A stretch of 64,000 nt of DNA from Orychophragmus violaceus. Its lineage: Eukaryota; Streptophyta; Magnoliopsida; Brassicales; Brassicaceae. This document shows, in pieces, positions 1 through 13,386 of this stretch. Numbering within the stretch: the stretch's first letter is position 1; each line of letters starts with the position of its first letter. The notes below the pieces were generated by a model. It searched no databases, had not been told where the DNA came from, and saw only the letters and a program-made list of their open reading frames with translations. The stretch spans positions 11,889,145 through 11,953,144 of the forward strand of contig CM058235.1 in assembly GCA_030180135.1 (NCBI GenBank), given 5' to 3'. The translations under genes were made by a program, and so were the position numbers.

Positions 1-375
1 GACCATTCCTAGAATACAAAGAAAAGAAAATAATCAAACTTCTTATAACAAAATAGAAACAATATCAGAAACAAACAGAGCATGATACCAGTAGATACAT
101 TAGATTTTATAACAAAATTATAGAACACTAGACAACACAACATAAAGGTCACGAGGAGAGCTTGAGAAAAAACAGAAACGTGAAAACAACACGACATAAA
201 GGTCACGACGTCAATGGCTGCAATAACAAGGACAGTGAAATCAACAATCACAAAGATTAGAGATAAGTCAAAACCGAATCTGAACATTCAAACAATGAAA
301 TTGCAACTGTTTCAGATCGAAAACAAAAGATAACTAAAGCATGCATGATCATGGTTACAAAGTAGAAATATTTAC
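1..375. other. Non-coding flank, probably intron of a minus-strand gene
   Basis: AT-rich sequence with no credible ORF. A consensus 5' splice site on the minus strand (GTAAAT) directly abuts the Myb/SANT-like coding block at 376, so this stretch is best read as the intron that follows that exon. Nothing further is recognisable. Confidence 0.4.
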
Positions 376-499
376 CTTAATACGCTCGTCCCACCGATCA
401 TCAGACATATCAATCCTTCCCATTGTATCATAGCTTAGTCCAATTCTGTTATGCGTTAGCCTTTTGAACCTCTTGTAGAATCTTCTGCTAGTATCATAC
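376..499 (-). pseudogene. Myb/SANT-like gene, C-terminal half of the domain (split exon)
   Basis: Read on the minus strand this stretch continues, in frame, the Myb/SANT-like block at 9154-9334 once the Copia insertion and one copy of its 5-bp target duplication (495-499) are removed. The residues include RRFYKRFKRL, IGLSYDT and DDRWDERIK. That is the usual second half of plant Myb/SANT-like (Myb_DNA-bind_3) domains: a basic helix, a Gly-Leu-x-x-Asp turn, then an Asp-rich turn before a Trp and a Lys. A GTAAAT splice donor follows at 375. Proteins of this family are plant DNA-binding factors, some domesticated from Harbinger-type transposons. The gene is now split by about 8.65 kb. Family assignment is from motif pattern only. 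Confidence 0.6.
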
Positions 500-1401
500 T
501 GAAGATGCATTCAATGTACCAGTCGCAGAGTAATACACGGAGTAGTACACGGCGTAGTACAAGGGGTAGACAAGACGTGACTCAAGACGTGGATATGTTC
601 GATTGATGAGATGTGAACGAATCTTTATGATGTGATTCGGTTTATGAGTTGTTTGCTGAGCTGGATTAAGATATTGGAAAGAATATAGCAGCTTTGGAGT
701 GTTTACATATTCCTATGTGAAGAAAAAGGAAAAAGAGAATATTTCCTAAAAAGAATTGGAATGTTCTAACAAAGAGAAAATCTTCTATTATGGTGATTGA
801 AGAGGCTTGGAGGTCAAGATTCAAGCTGTTATATATTTAGGGCGTGGCCTTAGGAGAAAGGTGTCCTTGTGACCACAAAAGACCCAAAAGAAAAAGTTGT
901 TTATGTGGGTGATCGTTGTGCGACATAGTTTCGCGGTGTGTTCTTGTGTTATCATTGTGACCAAGGAATCTACAGTGTTGGAAGACATTGTTGTTGTGGC
1001 GCCAGTGGTGTCTGTTGCATGCGTGCTTGATACCGTTTCCTTAGTCGTGTTGGTGAACATATGGGAGTGCTTTGGGGCGTCGGAAAAGAACGTGGTCCAA
1101 AGATCCTGAAGAAGATGCAAGAGCCGAGAGAATAAAAACTCAAGAGGGCTTTTGTATTTTGGAAAAAGTCTAGGCTTTAGGGGGAGTTTAGCTCAGGTGT
1201 TTGATCCTGAAGAGTTCTTGTATTGGATAGAGTGGTAGATCAATAGGGTTTGTTCTATTCGTTTGTAATTGGTGAGATTACTTTCTATTCAATTGAATTC
1301 GAAGTCTGGACGAGGTCCCGGGAGTAGAAAAAATCGAACCCCATTAACAAACTTTGTGTGTCTTATTTTCTGCTCTTTATATTGCCTCACCTGCGTTTTC
1401 A
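500..1401 (+). repeat. 5' LTR of the Copia-type element
   Basis: Starts with TG at 500 and ends with CA at 1401, immediately before the tRNA-Met primer site. Its sequence recurs at 1613-2113 and 8781-9153. It carries about 30 bp (near 1000) that are missing from the 3' copy. Confidence 0.9.
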
Positions 1402-1612
1402 ATTGGTATCAGAGCGAGTGCTTGATAGAGATTTAGTCTTGTTTCGGGCAGATCTAAGGTGAGGAGGATCAGAAGATAGCTCATGAAGAAAGACAGAGTT
1501 TGAATGAGTTTTTGATCATGATGTGACTCAAGCTGGGGGAGATTGGTGTTACTGACGAAGCTCCTGAAGATGTGATTTTTGATTTCACATACATAACCAA
1601 AAAGGGGGAGAT
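1402..1612 (+). other. Internal domain of the Copia-type element (PBS and PPT only)
   Basis: About 211 bp. The primer-binding site TGGTATCAGAGC lies at 1404-1415 and a polypurine tract AAAAGGGGGAGA ends at 1611. A second tract-like motif, CTGGGGGAGATT, lies near 1532. No coding sequence is present, so gag, protease, RT and integrase must come in trans. Confidence 0.8.
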
Positions 1613-2113
1613 TGAAGATGCATTCAATGTACCAGTCGCAGAGTAATACACGGAGTAGTACACGGCGTAGTACAAGGGGTAGTACAAGACGTGACTCAAG
1701 AAGTGGATATGTTCGATTGATGAGATGTGAACGAATCTTTATGATGTGATTCGGTTTATGAGTTGTTTGCTGAGCTGGATTAAGATATTGGAAAGAATAT
1801 AGCAGCTTTGGAGTGTTTACATATTCCTATGTGAAGAAAAAGGAAAAAGAGAATATTTCCTAAAAAGAATTGAAATGTTCTAACAAAGAGGAAATCTTCT
1901 ATTATGGTGACTGAAGAGGCTTGGAGGTCAAGATTCAAGCTGTTATACATTGAGGGCGTGGCCTTAGGAGAAATGTGTCCTTGTGACCACAAAAGACCCA
2001 AAAGAAAAAGTTGTTTATCGTGGTGATCGTTGTGCGACATAGTTTCGCGGTGTGTGCTTGTGTTATCATTGTGACCAAGGAATCTATAGTGTTGTCTGTT
2101 GCATGCGTGCTTG
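1613..2113 (+). repeat. 3' LTR of the Copia-type element, left part
   Basis: Matches the start of the 5' LTR. It breaks off at the GCTTG target duplication (2109-2113), where an Athila-type element has inserted. The LTR resumes at 8781. Confidence 0.9.
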
Positions 2114-3334
2114 TGATAGGTTCTAAGTTTTCCCTATACTAAACTGCAAGTGAACAGCAATGTCAAAGTAGTATATAGGGTTATCGAATCCACAGGGACA
2201 CTCGGTCTCAAGAGAATCAAACTGTAGGAATAAATACTAGAAATAAGCAAGTAGTGAATGAAATAAATTGCGGTGCGAGAAAGTAAATCAGTAGCAGAGA
2301 TTAACGGTTGTGAAGCAAGTAATTAAAAGCGTCAAGCCTAGGGTATTCTCAGGAAATCAGACAAGCAGACAGTTCATTCAGCAAGGATCTAATTAAGAAC
2401 GGTTCTAGAACTCAAAACACAGATATAGAATTAACCAAATTCCTTTGCGATAATTCTCTAAGTCTAAGTGCAGCAAACCAAACTTTCGTTTGCGAGAACT
2501 AACAGATTAAACTAGCAATAAGTCCAAGTTTGATATGTTCACAATTATCCTAAACCAAACTTCCGTTTGCGCAAAGTTTAATTGCCCAATTTAATTAGTT
2601 CAGATTCCTAAACCCCACTTCCGTGACGTATTTAGCAACCTAAGATCTAGATTCTAATTGATCAGGTTAGAACTAGCTTTAAGCACAATTAAATTGAAGA
2701 ACAGATATAGTTATGAATCCTTAACTGAATTTGAACAAGTCTAGCAAGTCATGAAATCCTATGTGAGAAACCCTAAACCTAACTATGGATCTACTCAGAC
2801 ATAGATAATGAAAACATAATCATAGAATGAATAAATTGCATAAAAGAATAAGAGTAAAAGGGGTTCGAAATCTTCTCCAAATACAGATGATGTAACAGGT
2901 TCAGATCAGCCCCAAAAAGCTCTAAAATCCTCTGCTCTTAATTATCAAAGTGTATGGTAAAAAGTATAAAGCGTGTCTAATAAAAACACTAAAAACTCTA
3001 TTATATAGGCATAATCTCGGCCAAGGGCTTCTTTGTAAATATCAGGAACTTCTGGATCAAAGTGCAAATTCTTCACTCTTCTAAACCGCCGAGTTTTTGG
3101 CCCATCTCGCTGGTGCATCGATCGATGCTAGAGTGCAACGATCGACACCTTCCTCTGTTTCGGACAGTGAACTCTATCTCTCGGCCAAACACTCCAAAAA
3201 TCTCCAAAATGCTCCATTATCTCCAATTCAGCTCCCAACCTGATTATACTTGTAAAAGACTCTAAACAAAGACAAAAGACACTAAAAACACACTTATATC
3301 ATGGTCTAAAACTAGTAAAAACCATGATATATCA
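2114..3334 (-). repeat. 3' LTR of element 1
   Basis: 1,221 bp, equal in length to the LTR at 7555-8775 and differing at about two bases (near 2445 and 3249). It contains one inverted pair of CGATCG motifs at about 3114-3148. Confidence 0.92.
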
Positions 3335-4681
3335 ACTCCCCCACACTTAGCCTTTGCTTGCCCTCAAGCAAAACAGAGAACTAAAACATGGTGAAGAGGT
3401 TTGAAAACTCTTCAGAAACTCATTTCATCCTAGAAGCTACAATACTCAGATTCCCCTTAGTAAACCACTGAAAGAATCAATCACAGGATATCAAGACCAC
3501 AATGTACTTCCCCCACACTTAGCAACTGTCCTAGGTAAACTCCACAATCACATTCAAGCATTCAAATTCTCCCTACTGACTTCTGCAAGTATTTAAGTGC
3601 GGTCTCACCTAAGGAGTATCGATCTAAAGGCACATGGATTCTTACCTTATCAGCTCTAGACCACCATACTATCTTTCTCTAGTCCCTTTCTTCTCTTTCC
3701 CTTCTTTAACAACTGATTTTTCCCCACTGGGTATCATTTTATTTTTTTTATCAGTGTTCTTCCCGTTATGGGGTATACTTTGGACACATTCCATGGATCA
3801 CATGAGAGATAATAGTGTTTGCTACTATTCTCATGACCACTTCGGAGTTACTAACTCATCCTCAGTTTTTTTTTTTTTACTTTATAGAAGGGGAGAAGGG
3901 GACTAAATAGGACAGGTTTACAGGCTGTGTCAGAACTAACAGGGAATCCGACATAAAGCATACCAAGCCCTTAGGTGAGAAATCTAAGTCAGTATTAAGG
4001 TTGAAGTCAGTAAAGGATCCTCTGATACCTGAAGTGATGTGGGTGTTCCCAGTAGGTTGATCTGTGATGGGGTTTTCTAATAGTCATAGATAGATCCTGC
4101 AACTTCATCCCAATGGTTACTTAAGTTCCTGCAAGTCTTGTAAATCTTCTCAGAAAATCATAGTTTTTTACTTAAACAATTTTGACTCAATAAAACAAAA
4201 ATTTTGAAAAACGGACTGACTCTTAATAAAACAGAAAACAAAAGTCAGTAGCACCTCCCCCACACTTAAGACACACTGTCCCCAGTAGTGTCCAGCGAAG
4301 GATCGGTAAAAAGAAAATAAAAATTGAAAAGGTGAAATTATGTCTGTCGGCTTACCTCTGTCGCTCAGCATCGACCGTTGCACTAAGTGCATCGACCGTT
4401 ACTTGGCGATTTTCGTGTATAGTCGATCGTTGCTCAGGACCGCAACGATCGCTGCAATGCGATTACTTTCGTGTTGTGACGATCGATGCAGAAATGCATC
4501 GATCGTTGCACTGCGATTTAACCGAGACCTGCAAACATAAACTCACCAGAAACAAAAACAAACGTAAAATCCTAACAAAAACACCAAAAATGAAAAAGAA
4601 AAACACTAGTACCTAATGGTGGGTTGCCTCCCACCCAGCGCTTGTTTAAGGTCAATAGCTTGACCGGACGGATGAGATCTT
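3335..4681 (-). other. 3' non-coding region of element 1, with PPT and six CGATCG-type motifs
   Basis: A non-coding stretch between the gag-protease stop and the 3' LTR. The polypurine tract (minus GTGGGGGAGT) is at about 3335-3346. Six imperfect copies of a motif resembling TGCAACGATCGATGC lie between 4368 and 4520. A hairpin-like block containing GGGAGGCAACCC (minus strand) lies near 4620-4645. It is almost identical to 25,125-26,478 of element 2, although the coding regions upstream are diverged. Confidence 0.8.
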
Positions 4682-7168
4682 TCAAGTACCAGGAGGTCTT
4701 GACAAAGACTTTTTCTGTCTCTGTTCAAGTCTCCTCATCCAAGGTGGTGAGTAGGCTGTTGCGGAATGCTCATGGCCAAGAAAAGATGGAGTAAAATGCG
4801 CTCCAGGATCTATAATTGCAGTCTCATCTGGCTGCTCAAAATCTGCGTCCCTTATGGTGAATGTCTGCCCATCTATCAGTGGCCTTCGCAGCTTATCCAT
4901 CTCATAGTGCAGTGGTTCATCTCCCAGGTGGAGGTCTATTAGACTCTGTCTAACATCAATCACAGCTCCTGCTGTAGCCAAGAATGGTCTCCCAAGCAAT
5001 AAAGCTTCATCCGGATCACAATCATATTTCAGCACAAGGAAGTCCGTTGGAACTAAGTAGTTCCCAACTCTCACCGGAATGTCCATAAGAAGTCCTTCAG
5101 GAACTCGTATGGACTGATCAGCTAGGATAAGAGAAGTCCTAGTAGGAGTAAAATCCAACATTCCCAGCTTCTCTGCCACAGAGTAAGGCATTATGCTTCC
5201 AGCAGCTCCTAAATCACATAGAGAACGTCTAAAGCTATCTTCAAAGATAGAACAATCTAGCACAAAAACTCCAGGATCAGATAACTTCTTCGGGACCTTG
5301 GTTAGCAGAACATCACTAATATGCTGAGGAACTATTACCACCCATTCTCTCAGCTCCTCATCTAAAGGCAACATCTTGTTCAAATATCTCTGAACACATG
5401 GGTGATAAGGTGGATCATCAGAAGGTGGAATTTCTTCCAAGTCTTCACCACTCTCTTCTAGCTTTTTCAGCTCTTCAATCTCTTGTTTAATCACTTCAGA
5501 CACCTTGGGATATTGCCTAATGGCTTGTGCATAAACATCCTCTTGAGTGATCTCAGATACATCAGGGAATAGGCGGGCTAGTTCTGCATCAATCTCACTT
5601 TCATCCCACGGGTCTTCTGCTCGTTCACGACCTGCATCGATCGATGCCAGTTGTGTGTCGATCGTTGCATCATTGCAGTTTCTACCCGAGAGTTTTTCAC
5701 AGAAATCCGAAAATTCTGCCTCAGTCACCAACTCAGCTGTACTTAGCTCAAATTTCTCCCCTAGATAAGATCCATCATTAATGAGTACAGACCAGGCCTT
5801 AATATGAGTCTCTGCAACTCCTTTTCCCTTCAGTGAGCTGGACATCTGGTTCACCTGAGTGTCCAACTGCTTCATGTGAGTGCTCAGTGACTCAAACTTC
5901 CCATTGAGGTCTTGATAGACAGCGTCCAGCTTCTTATTGTTGTCCACAGAAAGCTTGGTTTGACTTTCCATCAGTTGTTCCATCATAGCCTCCATTTTGC
6001 TCTCATGGGCTGTAGGTGCAGGAGGAGTCTGATAGGATGTAGACCCATAGGTTCTCTGATTACCTTGTCCATAGGTCTTTTGAAAACCACCAGTCTGTCC
6101 ACCATTGGAGAATCTGTTCCCCTGTTGATTACCAAATCTATTACCTTGGAAACCAGAACCTCCTATGAAATTCACATCTTCTTCCTGAGTTTCCTCTTCA
6201 GCCTGAATCACCTCTACATCTTGTGCAAAGTGGACAGACTTCTTACTTGTCAGGAGATTGTAGACTGTGTCCAATCTGGATCTTATATTAGCTATATCAG
6301 AATTCTCTACAGTTCCACCAGATCTCTTCCTCCTTTCATCCATTGTTTTGCAACTGTTGCTGCCAATCAGATTCTATATCAACTGCTTAGCTTGCGTAGG
6401 AGTCCTGGTGTTAAAATTAGCATTACTGGAATTATCCAGCGCAGTCTGATAAGGAAGATCTATGCCTCTGAAGAAAATACCAATCAGCTGTACTTCTGTG
6501 AATCCATGGTGTGGACAGTCACGCTGATACTGCTTAAATCTCATCCAGGCAGTCTTCAAAGGCTCCACAGCTCCTTGGGAAAAGGTGAGTATGTCCTGTC
6601 TGGACTGATCCGAGCGTGCATCATCATAAAAGTGACGCAGGAACTCACTCTTTAAGGCTGTCCAAGTAGTATACTGACCAGGTGCCAGTTGTCTCAGCCA
6701 TGCACTAGCGTCTCCAGCAAGACTGTGCGGAAATAGCTTAAGGAACAGATAATCCGAGCATACTCCTTCATACTTCATGCCAGTGACTATGTCCTCAAAC
6801 TTGTCAATGTGATCCATAGGCTGCTCTGTTTGAAGACCATGAAAAGCAATATGTCTCATCAGCTGGTAGTAGATGGTTTTTACCTCAAAATCATTCCTCT
6901 CAAAAGCAGGAAGCACTAGAGCTGCTCGGTTTGCATGAAACTCATCAGGTCTGTTGTAATCAGCTAGTGTCCTCTCATGAACCACCATCTCTCTACCTTG
7001 GGCCTGTCCTTGACCCTGGTTTTGGTTCAGCTCCTGTTGCTCAGGAGGATCAGGGATGACATTCCCTTCAGCATCAACCCGATGCCCAGCAGCATTGTAC
7101 GGGTTGTCATCTTGGTCCCTCAGGGTACCTTCAGCATCTGGTATCAAGATCAAACGTTCTCGTACCAT
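4682..7168 (-). pseudogene. gag-protease polyprotein of element 1, one in-frame stop
   Basis: A single reading frame of about 829 codons on the minus strand, interrupted only by a TAG at 6374-6376. The N-terminal part (about residues 60-260) is a retrotransposon Gag core with motifs FRGIDLPYQ, WLRQLAPGQ and LRHFYDDA. The middle carries a Gln-rich stretch and a predicted coiled coil (SLKGKG region). The C-terminal third is a retropepsin-like domain with the Athila-style active-site variant CDLGAAGS in place of DTG/DSG, followed by LLLGRPFLA. No zinc knuckle and no RT are present. It acts, by family knowledge, in capsid formation and self-cleavage. The nonsense codon would shorten it to Gag, unless read through. 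Two CGATCG motifs at about 5633-5670 sit within the coding frame. Confidence 0.85.
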
Positions 7169-7530
7169 TCTCTCTCTCTCTTTTCTCTTCTGTTAGTCCT
7201 TTCTAGACGTCCAAGTTCCTCTAGTCCGAGATTAAGCAAGCTCGAGTTCGGATTACTTCGAGTTTTCTGCGTTGGCATAAACTGTCTGTAATCGTCCAGC
7301 AACGATCGATGCTATCAGTGCAACGATCGATTCAATTCTCAGAATCGCCTAGTGACGATCGAGGCAAGGTATGCAACGATCGACGCAAGGCGAAATTCGT
7401 ACCTGCGACAGAAAGAAACCGAGAAAAAAGAAAATCAGCAAAATCAAAAATAAAAACGAAAAAGAACAAAAACAAAAAGAAAAATTTCTAGTAAAAACCC
7501 TAAGTTCGGTCCTATCGAAGACTCAAAGAG
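7169..7530 (-). other. 5' leader of element 1 with four CGATCG motifs
   Basis: Untranslated leader between primer site and gag start. Four motifs of the form GCAACGATCGA(T/C)GC lie between about 7298 and 7390. The leader of element 2 also has four, although the sequence around them has diverged. Confidence 0.7.
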
Positions 7531-7549
7531 TCCCCGGCAACGGCGCCAA
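7531..7549 (-). other. Primer-binding site of element 1 (tRNA-Asp type)
   Basis: Minus strand TGGCGCCGTTGCCGGGGA lies just inside the 5' LTR, after a short ACTTTTT-like spacer. This is the Athila-type primer site, complementary to the 3' end of tRNA-Asp. Confidence 0.85.
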
Positions 7550-7554
7550 AAACT

Positions 7555-8775
7555 TGATAGGTTCTAAGTTTTCCCTATACTAAACTGCAAGTGAACAGCA
7601 ATGTCAAAGTAGTATATAGGGTTATCGAATCCACAGGGACACTCGGTCTCAAGAGAATCAAACTGTAGGAATAAATACTAGAAATAAGCAAGTAGTGAAT
7701 GAAATAAATTGCGGTGCGAGAAAGTAAATCAGTAGCAGAGATTAACGGTTGTGAAGCAAGTAATTAAAAGCGTCAAGCCTAGGGTATTCTCAGGAAATCA
7801 GACAAGCAGACAGTTCATTCAGCAAGGATCTAATTAAGAACGGTTCTAGAACTCAAAACACAGATATAGAATTAATCAAATTCCTTTGCGATAATTCTCT
7901 AAGTCTAAGTGCAGCAAACCAAACTTTCGTTTGCGAGAACTAACAGATTAAACTAGCAATAAGTCCAAGTTTGATATGTTCACAATTATCCTAAACCAAA
8001 CTTCCGTTTGCGCAAAGTTTAATTGCCCAATTTAATTAGTTCAGATTCCTAAACCCCACTTCCGTGACGTATTTAGCAACCTAAGATCTAGATTCTAATT
8101 GATCAGGTTAGAACTAGCTTTAAGCACAATTAAATTGAAGAACAGATATAGTTATGAATCCTTAACTGAATTTGAACAAGTCTAGCAAGTCATGAAATCC
8201 TATGTGAGAAACCCTAAACCTAACTATGGATCTACTCAGACATAGATAATGAAAACATAATCATAGAATGAATAAATTGCATAAAAGAATAAGAGTAAAA
8301 GGGGTTCGAAATCTTCTCCAAATACAGATGATGTAACAGGTTCAGATCAGCCCCAAAAAGCTCTAAAATCCTCTGCTCTTAATTATCAAAGTGTATGGTA
8401 AAAAGTATAAAGCGTGTCTAATAAAAACACTAAAAACTCTATTATATAGGCATAATCTCGGCCAAGGGCTTCTTTGTAAATATCAGGAACTTCTGGATCA
8501 AAGTGCAAATTCTTCACTCTTCTAAACCGCCGAGTTTTTGGCCCATCTCGCTGGTGCATCGATCGATGCTAGAGTGCAACGATCGACACCTTCCTCTGTT
8601 TCGGACAGTGAACTCTATCTCTCGGCCAAACACTCCAAAAATCTCCAAAATGCTCCATTATCTCCAATTCAGCTCCCAACCTGATTATACCTGTAAAAGA
8701 CTCTAAACAAAGACAAAAGACACTAAAAACACACTTATATCATGGTCTAAAACTAGTAAAAACCATGATATATCA
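7555..8775 (-). repeat. 5' LTR of element 1
   Basis: 1,221 bp, nearly identical to 2114-3334. It ends at the GCTTG duplication. A TATATAATAG box on the minus strand near 8440 could serve as the LTR promoter. Confidence 0.92.
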
Positions 8776-8780
8776 GCTTG

Positions 8781-9153
8781 ATACCGTTTCCTTAGTCGTG
8801 TTGGTGAACATATGGGAGTTCTTTGGGGCATCGGAAAAGAACGTGGTCCAAAGATCCTGAAGAAGATGCAAGAGCTGAGAGAATAAAAACTCAAGAGGGC
8901 TTTTGTATTTTGGAAAAAGTCTAGGCTCTAGGGGGAGTTTAGCTCAGGTGTTTGATCCTGAAGAGTTCTTGTATTGGATAGAGCGGTAGATCAATAGGGT
9001 TTGTTCTATTCGTTTGTAATTGGTGGGATTACTTTCTATTCAAGTGAATTCGAAGTCTGGACGAGGTCCCGGGGAGTAGAAAAAATCGAACCCTGTTAAC
9101 AAACTTTGTGTGTCTTATTTTCTGCTCTTTATATTGCCTCGCCTGCGTTTTCA
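8781..9153 (+). repeat. 3' LTR of the Copia-type element, right part
   Basis: Resumes the 3' LTR after the nested element and ends GCGTTTTCA, followed by the CATAC duplication. Confidence 0.9.
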
Positions 9154-9334
9154 CATACTTGTTCTTGAATATATTCCATGCATGTCTTTCCCCAAATCTC
9201 TCCTCAAAATTCCTTATGATGAAGTCTTTTCCTGCTTGATTCATTCCGGCTTTTGTTTTGTTCCCTTTTTTTCTCACCCGCATACAGATAGAAAAAATAG
9301 CTACATTGTTCCTCGGTCCAACTCTAAATGACAA
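9154..9334 (-). pseudogene. Myb/SANT-like gene, N-terminal half of the domain (split exon)
   Basis: On the minus strand an open frame reads GNKTKAGMNQAGKDF, IIRNFEERFGERH and NIFKNKY. This is the typical first half of the plant Myb/SANT-like domain: a Gly-Asn-Lys motif, an aromatic-rich helix, a Gly, and a Leu/Phe-Lys-Asn-Lys-Tyr helix. Similarity stops exactly at the Copia boundary (9153). It resumes in frame at 494-376, giving about 100 codons in all. The gene is therefore disrupted. An in-frame ATG lies at 9334, but the natural start or splice acceptor is not clear. A nuclear DNA-binding role is inferred from the family. Confidence 0.6.
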
Positions 9335-11231
<1,897 letters not shown>

Positions 11232-13386
11232 ATGGTGTCTACAAGGCGGTCGACATCGGCGGCAAGAAAGACGACAGAAAGAAGGATAAGAAGAACATGG
11301 AGAATCCGAAGCCGAAGTTAAGGAAACGACTCTTTCAAAAGAAGAGAATGCATCAAAGAAGGATAAGATGACTGTTGTAGAAGAAGAAGAAGTTGAGCCC
11401 TTGCCGCTGAGTTCATCGGCGATTCCGACTGTTGATCATGAGGGTGGAGTCAATAACGCAGAAGCAGAGCGGCCCGCCAAATCTGGAACCGGAGAAGAAC
11501 AAGAAGAGGAGAAGTCCGATGCGGCGGAGTCAGGTGAAGAACAAGAAGAGGAAGAGGAGAAGGATCCTGAGTAGAAATCCGATGACGACGAGGAAGCGGA
11601 GTCCAATGAAGAGCAAGAGGAAGGAGAAATCCCCTTTTAGAAAGAGAAGGATGATGGCAAGACTGATGCTGTTGAATCCGATGTTGTTGAATCCGAAGCC
11701 GAGGAAAGTAGAGAAGAAAACTTACAAGCAACAACTGGAGATGGAGGAGACGCAAATGAGGATGAGGAAACCGAGAGCGACGGCCATCCAATGGTAAGTA
11801 GAGAAAACTATATTGAATTTATTTGTAAAACTGGTAAAACTTGGTAAAAGTATATTGAATTTATTTGTAAAACTGGTAAAACTTGGTAAAAGTATGTTGA
11901 ATTGATAAGTAATATTGAGAAAACTAGGTATGTGTAGGATGTATTGATAAGTAATAATTGTAGAGCTTAGGAAAACTAATGTTATTTTATTGGTAATACT
12001 GGCATATTGTAAAATTGTATGTTGTTGCATGATTTCTCGGTAGAAACGACAGCTTTACAATCTATGATAATGTACTTTCCGCCTATGGAGTATATTAAGA
12101 ATGTCAAGCTATCCACGAGGTGTTACTTCGGGGACGTTTTGAATACGTTTGATAAAGTGAAGCTCACTAAGAAGGAGAGGTTATGGTTGGAGAACCATCC
12201 ACAGTTCTCACACTTTTTTCACATGCCAAGGGACGCAATCACAACTTTCAACCCATGTGGATGCTCCTTCTTCGTACGGCAGAAATCCAAAAGAAAAAGG
12301 AAGCTTAGTTTGTAATGAATGGCGTTCCCATCCGATATTTTTTAAGAGAGCACGCGTTGATATTGGGACTCAACTGCCATAACTACCCACTGAATTGGCG
12401 GCAACTAAGACGTATGGAGTTCGTGAACAAGCATTTCGAAGGGCGTATAAGACTGCAAGATGTGAAATCTAAGCTAGAGGAAATGGGACCTGATAGGAAT
12501 AAAGATAGGTTGAAGATGGCGGCGGTCTTGTATTTCTTATCCAGCATTGTTTATTGCCCGACAAAACAAGGAAAAGACGCTACGTCCGTGTTGGAAATCT
12601 TTCAAAGATTTGTGAATGGTATTAGGTTATGCGTGACATTTATTTATTGGAGATTCTCCTTTGAGAACATGTTAGAATCTATTAATAACACGATGAATCA
12701 TTATAATGGCGTGGTGATTGGTAACTGGCCGTTTCCAGGTTTATGTATTCATTTGGAGGTAAGTAAATTGTTTTACTCATTGTTTAATATTTCTTATACA
12801 CTAAACTAACTGTAATTTTATGTATGTTGTGTGGCTTTTAGCAGTCGAGGCCATTCCGCAATTGAGAGACAGCTTCCGCGAAGCTTATCCAGACGCTCTT
12901 GACGAATGTCCTAGGATGTGAAAATACAATTGGAAGAAAGGCGATATGAAAGGATTTCCTCTGGATACGGTGTATGAAAAACTAGGCATAACCACGGTTA
13001 GTCATATCTTTGCATATTATTATTTTGGGTTGTTATGTTTTTGATCTCTAGATTGTTTAAATTCACTGGACATTGATAGTTTGTTGGTACCTACAGAAGA
13101 AGAGAAGTCTCTGTTGGATGAGATCCTGTAAAAAGAGGAAGATGTGGATGTGCATGATCCTATTGTTGAAAGCTGGATAAACCGTCTTAACCAAGGGTTA
13201 ACCGTTCAGTTTGAAGAGATGTGCGCGGAAGATTTGAAAGGCCGAACAGGTAAGAAGGCGGTGAATGCGGTGATTAAGGAAGGAATAACCGGCAAGGAAG
13301 GACATCCCCCCAGAAACACATCGCTCACTGAATTGGTAAATGCGGTAAAGACCATGACATAGCAGATGAAGGTTCTTGAAGATAAG
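11232..13386 (+). pseudogene. DUF1985-containing gene (KI-MULE/ULP-associated type), decayed
   Basis: Begins MVSTRRSTSA at 11,232, followed by a Lys/Glu-rich acidic segment up to a GTAAGT donor at 11,793. Downstream exons carry the DUF1985 hallmarks: NVKLSTRCYFGDV, HPQFSHFFHMP (about 12,060-12,240), GVPIRYFLREHALI, GLNCHNYPLNW, DRLKMAAVLYFL, SINNTMNHYNGVV (12,315-12,750), then IPQLRDSFREAYP and a charged tail (13,144-13,362). A frameshift near 12,240-12,310 and in-frame stops (for example near 12,918 and 13,129) break it. In Arabidopsis such genes are mostly linked to Mutator-like elements carrying a Ulp1 protease domain. No Ulp1 catalytic motif is visible here. A solo-LTR-like insert follows at 13,387. 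Confidence 0.75.
11809..11905 (+). repeat. 42-bp tandem repeat, about 2.3 copies
   Basis: The unit containing TTGAATTTATTTGTAAAAC and GGTAAAACTTGGTAAAAG is repeated head to tail in the first intron of the DUF1985 gene. Confidence 0.85.

Larger units (their letters stand above)
2114..8775 (-). mobile_element. Athila-type LTR retrotransposon encoding Gag-protease only (element 1)
   Basis: A 6,662-bp element in minus orientation with TSD GCTTG (2109-2113 and 8776-8780). Two 1,221-bp LTRs (TGATAG...TATCA as seen on the plus strand) differ at only two positions that I can find. The primer site, complementary to tRNA-Asp, lies beside the right LTR and a GTGGGGGAGT polypurine tract beside the left. 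One long gag-protease frame is present, and there is no trace of RT, RNase H or integrase. With usual plant substitution rates two differences in 1,221 bp imply an insertion around 0.1 million years old. The family is mobilised in trans, by inference from a full-length Athila. It is a sister of the element at 21,179-27,700. Confidence 0.92.
500..9153 (+). mobile_element. Copia-type LTR element with minimal internal region, itself interrupted
   Basis: A complete LTR element flanked by the direct repeat CATAC (495-499 and 9154-9158). It has a 902-bp 5' LTR beginning TGAAG and ending TTTTCA, a primer site complementary to initiator tRNA-Met (TGGTATCAGAGC at 1404), an internal domain of only about 211 bp without an ORF, a purine-rich tract (AAAAGGGGGAGA), and a 3' LTR split by another element at 2114-8775. 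It is non-autonomous: no gag or pol remains. The LTRs differ at roughly twenty positions plus a ~30-bp indel by eye, suggesting an age of the order of one to two million years with usual plant rates. It landed inside the Myb/SANT-like exon. Confidence 0.9.

Noticed and set aside
5912..6655. A 247-codon plus-strand ORF
   Set aside because: It is antisense to the gag-protease frame of element 1 and has no features of its own.
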